NCBI GenBank assembly: GCA_030607655.1
Contig: JAUWJN010000056.1
Coordinates: 1-10,626, forward strand
Source of the DNA: a bacterium
GTDB taxonomy: Bacteria; Armatimonadota; Zipacnadia; Zipacnadales; Zipacnadaceae
Length of the DNA stretch: 10,626 nt
Direction: 5' to 3'
In this document: in pieces, positions 5,687 to 10,626 of the stretch
Layout: each line of letters starts with the position of its first letter
How positions within the stretch are numbered: position 1 is the first letter of the stretch
The notes under the pieces: model-generated
What the model was told of the DNA's origin: nothing
Databases searched by the model: none
Seen by the model: the letters and a program-made list of their open reading frames with translations, nothing else
Program-made: the position numbers and the translations under genes

Positions 5687-6769
5687 ATGTTCCGCCGAAC
5701 CTGGCTTCTATCGCTGACTCTACTACTAATGCTAGTTGGCCCGGCTACGGCGGGTGTGCAGGTCGTCTTCGGCCCTACCCTGGGCGACTTGACCCCGCAC
5801 TCAGCGCGGGTAAGCTGGTACACGAATCTACCCAGCATCGGGTACGTACAGATTGGGAAGCAGTCATTGGGCAAAGCCGGGCCGACCCAGGCCCACCGAG
5901 TATTGCTGAAGGGTCTGCAGCCAGCGACGGTATATACATATTATCTCAAGGCCAGTGCCCAAGGTCAGGTGGCGACCTCCGGCCCCTATCGCTTTCGCAC
6001 CCCGCCGCTAAATCTGAAGGAATGGAGCTTCTGTGCTTACGGCGACACCCGCAGCCAGCCGGCCGCGCACCGCAAGGTAGTGCTGTCCATGAAGGCCTGC
6101 CTGCCCCGACTAATACTGCATACTGGGGACCTGGTGGCCGAAGGCGGCCAGATGAGTAGCTGGCACAGCTTCTTCCCGATCATCAAGCTGTTTGCTCCGT
6201 CCATGCCCTTCTACCCCAGCTTAGGTAATCACGAGCAGAATTCTGAGTTGTATTACAAGCTGCTGCCCTTACCGGCGGGCTATGGCGACTTTGACACCGA
6301 ATGGTACACCTTTACCTTCGGCAACTGCCAGTTTATCGCCCTGGACAGCAACCGTCGTATCAATGAGCAGACTGCGTGGCTCAAACAGCTCCTCCGGCAG
6401 CCGCGCGAGGCGGGAGTGGCCTGGCGGATAGCTTTCTTCCACCATCCGCCGTTCTCATCCGGGCCCCACGGAGGCAACCAGCGGCTTCAGGCGGAGTGGT
6501 GTCCGCTGCTAGAGGCCGGCGACGTGAGCCTGGTCTTCTGCGGCCATGACCATATCTACGAGCGCTCGCGGCACCGGTGGCTCAACTACATAACCGTCGG
6601 CAACGGCGGCGCACCTTTGTACCAGCCCGGTAAGTCCGCTAATCCGTACAGCCAGGCCACGGCGGCAGTGCATGGATTCTGCCGGGTACAGGTTTCGCCC
6701 CGGCGCTTGGTAGTTACCGCCCTGTCCCACCAACTGGTAGAGCTGGACAAGGTAATCATTACTCGCTAG
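5687..6769 (+). CDS. Secreted calcineurin-like metallophosphoesterase with N-terminal fibronectin III-like domain
   Basis: Predicted exported phosphoesterase, 360 residues, hydrolysing phosphate mono- or diesters with a two-metal centre. A signal peptide is evident: FRRTW, a Leu-rich core, and PATA before a likely cleavage after A22. Residues 23-106 (FGPTLGDLTPHSARVSWYTN ... YRFRTPP) form the FnIII-like N-terminal domain of purple acid phosphatases. The catalytic domain shows YGDTR (118-122, in place of DxH), HTGDLV (145-150), GNHE (180-183), the HH pair (252-253) and GHDHIYER (286-293). ATG 5687 is preferred over 5681 because AAAGGAG at 5672-5678 then has 8-nt spacing. First gene of a likely three-gene operon. 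The natural substrate cannot be inferred. Confidence 0.92.
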   Translation: MFRRTWLLSLTLLLMLVGPATAGVQVVFGPTLGDLTPHSARVSWYTNLPSIGYVQIGKQSLGKAGPTQAHRVLLKGLQPATVYTYYLKASAQGQVATSGPYRFRTPPLNLKEWSFCAYGDTRSQPAAHRKVVLSMKACLPRLILHTGDLVAEGGQMSSWHSFFPIIKLFAPSMPFYPSLGNHEQNSELYYKLLPLPAGYGDFDTEWYTFTFGNCQFIALDSNRRINEQTAWLKQLLRQPREAGVAWRIAFFHHPPFSSGPHGGNQRLQAEWCPLLEAGDVSLVFCGHDHIYERSRHRWLNYITVGNGGAPLYQPGKSANPYSQATAAVHGFCRVQVSPRRLVVTALSHQLVELDKVIITR

Positions 6770-6810
6770 GCTCGGCGGCTTTACTACGTCACAAGTGAGG
6801 TGTGCGCGAG

Positions 6811-7866
6811 ATGAGTCAGCCGATAAAGGTTGGTTTTGTAGGTTGTGGCTTTATGGGGCAGTTGGTGCATCTACCCAATTTTGTGGCTTCGGAGCGCTGC
6901 GAAGTCGTCGCCTTGGCGGAGCTACGCCCCGAGTTGGCAAAACTAGTGGATCACAAGTATCACATCCCCAAGGTTTATACTGATAGTAGCGAGCTGGCCC
7001 GGGACGATGAGATAGAAGCGGTTGGCGCCATATTACCCCCAGCCCTCAATGACCGGGTAACCTGTGGAATGCTGCGGGCGGGTAAGCACGTGTTTATTGA
7101 AAAGCCAATGGCCGCCTCCGTAGAAGCCGCCCAGCGCATGTTGGAAGCCGCGGAGGAGGGTGGGGTGCTGCTGATGGTCGCCTTTCACAAACGCTACGAC
7201 CCTGGGGTAGTAAAAGCCCGGCAAATAATTGATGAGTTTCGCCGCAATGGTCGGCTGGGAGAGATTACTTTTGCCCGCGCCCACTGTTTCGGTGGTGGCT
7301 GGATTTGCGGGCTATCGGGACAGATTACCACCGACGAGTCGCCTCCCCAGGTCGAGACAACTCCCGGTCCGGCCTGGCTTGATGAGTCGCTACACGGCGA
7401 TTTTGCGAACTTCACTAATATGTATTCGCACAACACCAACCTACTCAGGTTCCTCCTCGACACGCCACTAGAAGTTAACCAGGTCAATCTGTCTCATAGC
7501 ACTTGGCTAATAATTTTTGAGGCGCAGCATTATCCTGTAAGCCTGGAAACGGGGCGGGTAACCGCGCATACCTACGATGAGCACACCCACGTATACTTCG
7601 AGCATGGTTGGGTAGATATAGTCACGCCCCCTCCCCTACTGCGCAACACCCCCGCACAAGTAACAGTGTACGAGTTCAATGACGCTAAACAGATCACTGT
7701 ACCCCTGCTGGAGTGGAAATGGGCCTTCCGCGAGGAGGCCGAGGATTTCCTGGCCTGCATCCAGGAGGGACGGCAGCCGCGCACCAGTGGAGTTGACAGC
7801 CTGCGAGATATGGAAATTGCCGAAGATATCTTCCGCGTCTGGCAGGACGCTCATCCACCTTCATAA
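6811..7866 (+). CDS. Gfo/Idh/MocA-family NAD(P)-dependent oxidoreductase
   Basis: Cytoplasmic dehydrogenase family acting on sugars, inositols or sugar derivatives. The 351 residues fit the family. The N-terminal Rossmann fold carries GCGFMG (11-16), and EKP at 97-99 is the conserved catalytic/cofactor-contacting motif. The C-terminal half is the alpha/beta substrate domain (GRLGEITFARAHCFGG ... GDFANFTNMYSHNTNLLRFLL), where HGDFANF and SHNTNLL occupy the usual substrate-site helix region. ATG 6811 is chosen over GTG 6802: GAGG at 6797-6800 gives 10-nt spacing and the protein begins MSQPIKVGFVG. It starts 41 bp after the phosphoesterase and ends 35 bp before the kinase, so co-transcription is likely. 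The specific substrate is unknown. Confidence 0.92.
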   Translation: MSQPIKVGFVGCGFMGQLVHLPNFVASERCEVVALAELRPELAKLVDHKYHIPKVYTDSSELARDDEIEAVGAILPPALNDRVTCGMLRAGKHVFIEKPMAASVEAAQRMLEAAEEGGVLLMVAFHKRYDPGVVKARQIIDEFRRNGRLGEITFARAHCFGGGWICGLSGQITTDESPPQVETTPGPAWLDESLHGDFANFTNMYSHNTNLLRFLLDTPLEVNQVNLSHSTWLIIFEAQHYPVSLETGRVTAHTYDEHTHVYFEHGWVDIVTPPPLLRNTPAQVTVYEFNDAKQITVPLLEWKWAFREEAEDFLACIQEGRQPRTSGVDSLRDMEIAEDIFRVWQDAHPPS

Positions 7867-7901
7867 TTGGGACGCCCGCTAACATCAGAGGCGAGAAAGC
7901 T

Positions 7902-8870
7902 ATGCCCGGCAGCGAGATCATCACGATAGGTGAGATGATTGTCGAGATTATGCGCAAGCGGGTAGACAGCCCGCTTGATCGCCCGGATGACTTCGTCGGT
8001 CCGTTCCCCAGCGGCGCCCCGGCTATCTTTGCCGACCAGGCGGCACGGCTGGGTCATTCGGTAGCCCTTATCGGTGCGGTGGGTGAAGATGACTTCGGAA
8101 AATGCCTCCTGGAGCGGTTTGCCGCGGATGGTGTTGACACGAAGTATGTCACTCAAGTGAGCGGACTGGCCACGGGCGTAGCCTTCGTGACCTATTTCTC
8201 CGACGGTAGCCGCCAGTTCATATTCCACATTGGCAACTCCGCCGCCGGCCAATTGCCGCAGCCTCAGGAAGAAATTTTCACCGGAGCTAAGTGGCTGCAT
8301 ATCTGCGGCTCAACGCTCTCGGCCAGTGAGGCGATGCGCCAGGCGTGCTACCGGGCCTGTGAACTGGCTGCCGAGGCGGGGGCGCACATCTCATTTGATC
8401 CCAACCTACGCCCCGAGCTGCTGGGAGGCGAAGAGGCTTTGCGCGCTATCTGCGCGCCGGTGCTGGCCGCGGCGGCTCTCGTGTTACCCAGCTCTACCGA
8501 GGCTGAGCTACTCACAGGTGTACCCGGCATCGAGGCAGCTTGTCAGACACTCCTGGATGGTGGGGTCGAGATAGTAGCTCTTAAGCGAGGCGCGGACGGC
8601 TGCACCATCTTTACTGAGTCACAGACCATTTCGGTTCCTGGCTATGAGGTGGAGGTGGTGGATCCGACGGGGGCGGGTGACTGTTTTGACGCGGGCTTTG
8701 TCGTGGGGCTGACAGAGGGTCTGGACCTGGAGGAAGTCGGACGGCTGGCCAATGCCTGCGGCGCTCTGGCCACCACCCGCCAGGGACCAATGGAAGGCGC
8801 AGCGCGGCGCACCGATTCCGTTAAGCTGGCCGGCCTTTCGGACACCACTTCCAACATGCGTTGCCGCTGA
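7902..8870 (+). CDS. PfkB-family carbohydrate kinase
   Basis: ATP-dependent kinase of the ribokinase superfamily, 322 residues, the normal length. N-terminal ITIGEMIVEI (7-16) is the family opening strand. GAVGEDDFG (58-66) belongs to signature 1. FDPNLRPEL (165-173) and DPTGAGDCFDAGF (254-266, with D260 the expected catalytic base) are the substrate-lid and signature 2 regions. The sequence resembles KDG/tagatose/fructose kinases but a specific sugar cannot be assigned. It closes a three-gene cluster with the oxidoreductase, consistent with oxidation and phosphorylation steps of one carbohydrate pathway. The C-terminal 20 residues are polar and poorly family-like. Its 3' end converges on the minus-strand gene 109 bp away. 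Confidence 0.92.
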   Translation: MPGSEIITIGEMIVEIMRKRVDSPLDRPDDFVGPFPSGAPAIFADQAARLGHSVALIGAVGEDDFGKCLLERFAADGVDTKYVTQVSGLATGVAFVTYFSDGSRQFIFHIGNSAAGQLPQPQEEIFTGAKWLHICGSTLSASEAMRQACYRACELAAEAGAHISFDPNLRPELLGGEEALRAICAPVLAAAALVLPSSTEAELLTGVPGIEAACQTLLDGGVEIVALKRGADGCTIFTESQTISVPGYEVEVVDPTGAGDCFDAGFVVGLTEGLDLEEVGRLANACGALATTRQGPMEGAARRTDSVKLAGLSDTTSNMRCR

Positions 8871-8979
8871 ACAAACCCGCACACGCTTCGGATACAGCGC
8901 CAGAGCGCACGTGTTGGGGGAGACAAACCAGGCCTGATACGCGCAGATAACGCTACCCTATGTTATGGCAACCTCAACT
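8871..8979. other. Convergent intergenic spacer with a weak hairpin
   Basis: The spacer separates two converging genes. Bases 8881-8885 (ACACG) can pair with 8910-8914 (CGTGT), enclosing a GCGC/GCGC mini-stem (8897-8900 with 8905-8908). A G run, not a T run, follows, so a terminator role is weakly supported. Confidence 0.25.
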
Positions 8980-10212
8980 TTACGAGTTTCTCGACTTCTG
9001 GATAAGCTTTGCGGCGCGAATCGTCGAACCAATTGTAGTCTTAGGGGACGTTGCCAGTCGGAAATACGCTTTAAGCGCATTAAGACTCTTCAGCTCAATA
9101 GCAATCTCAAAAACCTTTCGCGCAACGGATGCCGCAGCATATCGAACGGCGTTATTGATCTGTTGATCGGCTGCGATAAAGCGTCCTGGGTGGACGAACT
9201 GATTCCTGAGATTTGCAAGGGCGTACATAATACCTCGCCAAAACTCGTCGCCCCCAAGCGCCACCGCTGCTCGATTGGCTATTCTGGTTGTGTCTCCGTT
9301 TATCTCCTCACCACATACCGCAGACTCAATTGTCTGCCATGACCAAAGAAAGCGTTCTCCCAGACTACCGGCATCCAGACCCAAACCATACCGCAATGCA
9401 ACTTTTGTAAAGAATGGGTGCAAATCTGTCACTCGTCGCATGAGGCGTAACCAGTCCTCCAGTGCTTCCACGGCTTCCGGTTTAATCCGGCCGGCTTCTG
9501 CTATCTTCGCAGTAGTATATAGGGGCTGCGAATGGTCCAGGCTGTCCAGTTGCCCAACAGCAAAGAAAAGGGGTGGCGGAATTGCCGCCACGGTTGCAGT
9601 CAAATACTTGCCAAAGCGGATGCCCCAGCGCGCTCCAGCGACCATTTCATACATCCCCCGCCAGGCCAAAAGCATATCGTCTACCATATCCGCAGCCTCG
9701 AAATAGCTATTCGCAGCAACATTGGTAACATAAGGCACCACACGTTCGTTGGAATACATGGGTAGTCTTCCGCCGCCAGCCCTACGCGTGGCTGTGTAGT
9801 CGTCCAGAGAAGCCCGCAGTCCAGGCCACTTCCGCAGCATTCCCTTCCAAGTGCACCTTCTGAGCTTTGGTTCCCCAGTTACCCAGGTAATACGTTGAGG
9901 TGGCTGCCCTTCCAACCACAGTGGCACCAAAACGCGAAAGGATTCTTGGTTCTTTTCATAATGTCTTAGCTCTGTTCGTATGGCCCGACGCAAATAGGTT
10001 GCGTCCTGTCGTTGGTACGCCTGCAATCTTCTGAGTGCATCGCGCGCCAGCTCCACTCCCTTGGCGGGAGGCTTTTGGCTCAACTCACCGTTGCACTGTG
10101 AAATCACAAGCGCCGTCAGCGGGTGCACTATCCACGTGTGTCCTTTACCGGACGATAGAGCATCCCGTGCGTTGAGGGCCGCATTAATGTACCTTTCCGT
10201 ATCACTTCCCAT
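8980..10212 (-). CDS. Uncharacterised 410-residue protein with a HEPN-like C-terminal domain
   Basis: I do not recognise the full-length family. The C-terminal third looks like an Apea-like HEPN domain: LGERFLWSWQTIESAVCGEE (284-303), TRIANRAAVALGG (309-321), then YALANLRNQFVHPGRF (330-345), where R336 and H341 make the Rx4H pattern of HEPN proteins, followed by a long helix VRYAAASVARKVFEIAIEL. The N-terminal 280 residues are soluble, Arg-rich and without a known motif. No signal peptide or membrane segment is evident. The start is supported by AAGGAG 9 nt upstream. GC is visibly lower than in neighbours (one 60-base line is 38%), suggesting acquisition. HEPN domains are often RNases of toxin or defence systems but some are non-catalytic; no partner antitoxin is visible beside it. 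Confidence 0.8.
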   Translation of the reverse strand: MGSDTERYINAALNARDALSSGKGHTWIVHPLTALVISQCNGELSQKPPAKGVELARDALRRLQAYQRQDATYLRRAIRTELRHYEKNQESFRVLVPLWLEGQPPQRITWVTGEPKLRRCTWKGMLRKWPGLRASLDDYTATRRAGGGRLPMYSNERVVPYVTNVAANSYFEAADMVDDMLLAWRGMYEMVAGARWGIRFGKYLTATVAAIPPPLFFAVGQLDSLDHSQPLYTTAKIAEAGRIKPEAVEALEDWLRLMRRVTDLHPFFTKVALRYGLGLDAGSLGERFLWSWQTIESAVCGEEINGDTTRIANRAAVALGGDEFWRGIMYALANLRNQFVHPGRFIAADQQINNAVRYAAASVARKVFEIAIELKSLNALKAYFRLATSPKTTIGSTIRAAKLIQKSRNS

Positions 10213-10305
10213 GCTTTGGCTCTCCTTCCAGGTCTGTTTGAGTAGCCGAAGAGGCTATTTTCCAGCGCGTAACGCGGTTGCCTACGCTCATCGGAGCGTG
10301 CGGAT
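10213..10305 (-). other. ahcY-to-HEPN spacer with a hairpin
   Basis: ACGCTC (10284-10289) pairs with GAGCGT (10294-10299) around a 4-base loop shortly after the ahcY stop codon. No T run follows on the minus strand, so this is at best a weak terminator or a degenerate REP-like piece; minus-strand GTAGG lies beside it at 10281-10285. A TAGCC/GGCTA hairpin sits at 10243-10257. The HEPN-gene ribosome site AAGGAG lies at 10222-10227. Confidence 0.3.
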
Positions 10306-10626
10306 TTAGGTCCCCATCCGCCAGCTTGCCAGGTACTCCTTCTGCTCGGGGGTGAGGGTATCTATCTCAATGCCCATCGCCTGAAGTTTCAGCGCCGCGA
10401 CCTGCTCGTCTATTTCGCGGGGAACCTCATGCACAGCCACTGGCAATGGCTCACTCAACCCGGCCACGTATTCGGCACACAGGGCCTGGTTAGCGAAGCT
10501 CATATCCATAACCACCGCCGGATGCCCCTCCGCAGCGGCCAGATTCGTCAGCCGGCCCTCACCAATCAGATACAGCCGCCGGCCGTCCTTGAGCTGGTAT
10601 TCTTCCAGGCTGGGCCGCATCTGCCG
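10306..10626 (-). CDS. ahcY: Adenosylhomocysteinase, C-terminal part (gene runs off the window)
   Basis: S-adenosylhomocysteine hydrolase converts S-adenosylhomocysteine to adenosine and homocysteine with bound NAD, in the activated methyl cycle. Only the last 106 or so residues are inside the window; the 5' part lies beyond base 10626. The diagnostic stretch GEGRLTNLAAAEGHPAVVMDMSFANQAL is intact, followed by VPREIDEQVAALKLQAMGIEIDTLTPEQKEYLASWRMGT. The protein ends at WRMGT and lacks the KP-x-x-YRY-like tail present in many bacterial and eukaryotic enzymes; as I recall, this short form occurs in Thermotoga-type enzymes. An in-frame ATG at 10620 is internal, not the start. Confidence 0.93.
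   Translation of the reverse strand, partial: RQMRPSLEEYQLKDGRRLYLIGEGRLTNLAAAEGHPAVVMDMSFANQALCAEYVAGLSEPLPVAVHEVPREIDEQVAALKLQAMGIEIDTLTPEQKEYLASWRMGT

Noticed and set aside
8965..9342. A plus-strand open frame of 125 codons antisense to the HEPN-like gene
   Set aside because: It has no family resemblance and no good ribosome site, and the minus-strand gene covering it has a good start and a coherent domain.

Overview
This is a GC-rich bacterial chromosome segment carrying housekeeping genes and some accessory DNA. Left to right: a T-box-like leader terminator at the extreme left edge; a repeat-rich leader; pheS; a REP-associated tyrosine transposase (RAYT) bounded by two inverted REP hairpins; an MFS drug/H+ antiporter; pheT; a 310-bp intergenic block with five REP-type hairpins; a co-directional cluster of a secreted metallophosphoesterase, a Gfo/Idh/MocA oxidoreductase and a PfkB-family sugar kinase; and, on the minus strand, an uncharacterised protein with a HEPN-like C-terminus and the 3' end of adenosylhomocysteinase (ahcY).

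The lineage cannot be fixed from this window. The T-box-like leader, the four-cysteine PheS, a short PheT without its OB-fold tRNA-binding domain, and an AhcY without the usual C-terminal tail would fit an environmental or thermophile-related lineage such as Chloroflexota, Armatimonadota or deep-branching Firmicutes. That is a guess. Core genes look clearly GC-richer (one 60-base pheT line is 68% GC) than the RAYT (48% in one line) and the HEPN-like gene (38% in one line), which suggests those two are accessory.

PheS and PheT are the two subunits of phenylalanyl-tRNA synthetase and are normally encoded side by side. Here they are separated by about 1.9 kb holding the RAYT element and the MFS gene. 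The pheT Shine-Dalgarno lies inside the last codons of the MFS gene, so those two are probably translated from one message. The three genes at 5687-8870 are closely spaced (41 and 35 bp) and probably form an operon for periplasmic/extracellular phosphate-ester hydrolysis and sugar or polyol oxidation and phosphorylation; the substrate is unknown.

The most interesting structure is the REP system. At least seven hairpins share a GTRG head, a short stem (mostly exactly 6 bp) and a short, mostly pyrimidine loop. The stem sequences differ between copies while pairing is kept by compensatory changes. Two nearly identical inverted copies bracket the RAYT, and five others fill the pheT-metallophosphoesterase gap. 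This looks like a transposase with its own family of non-autonomous palindromes.
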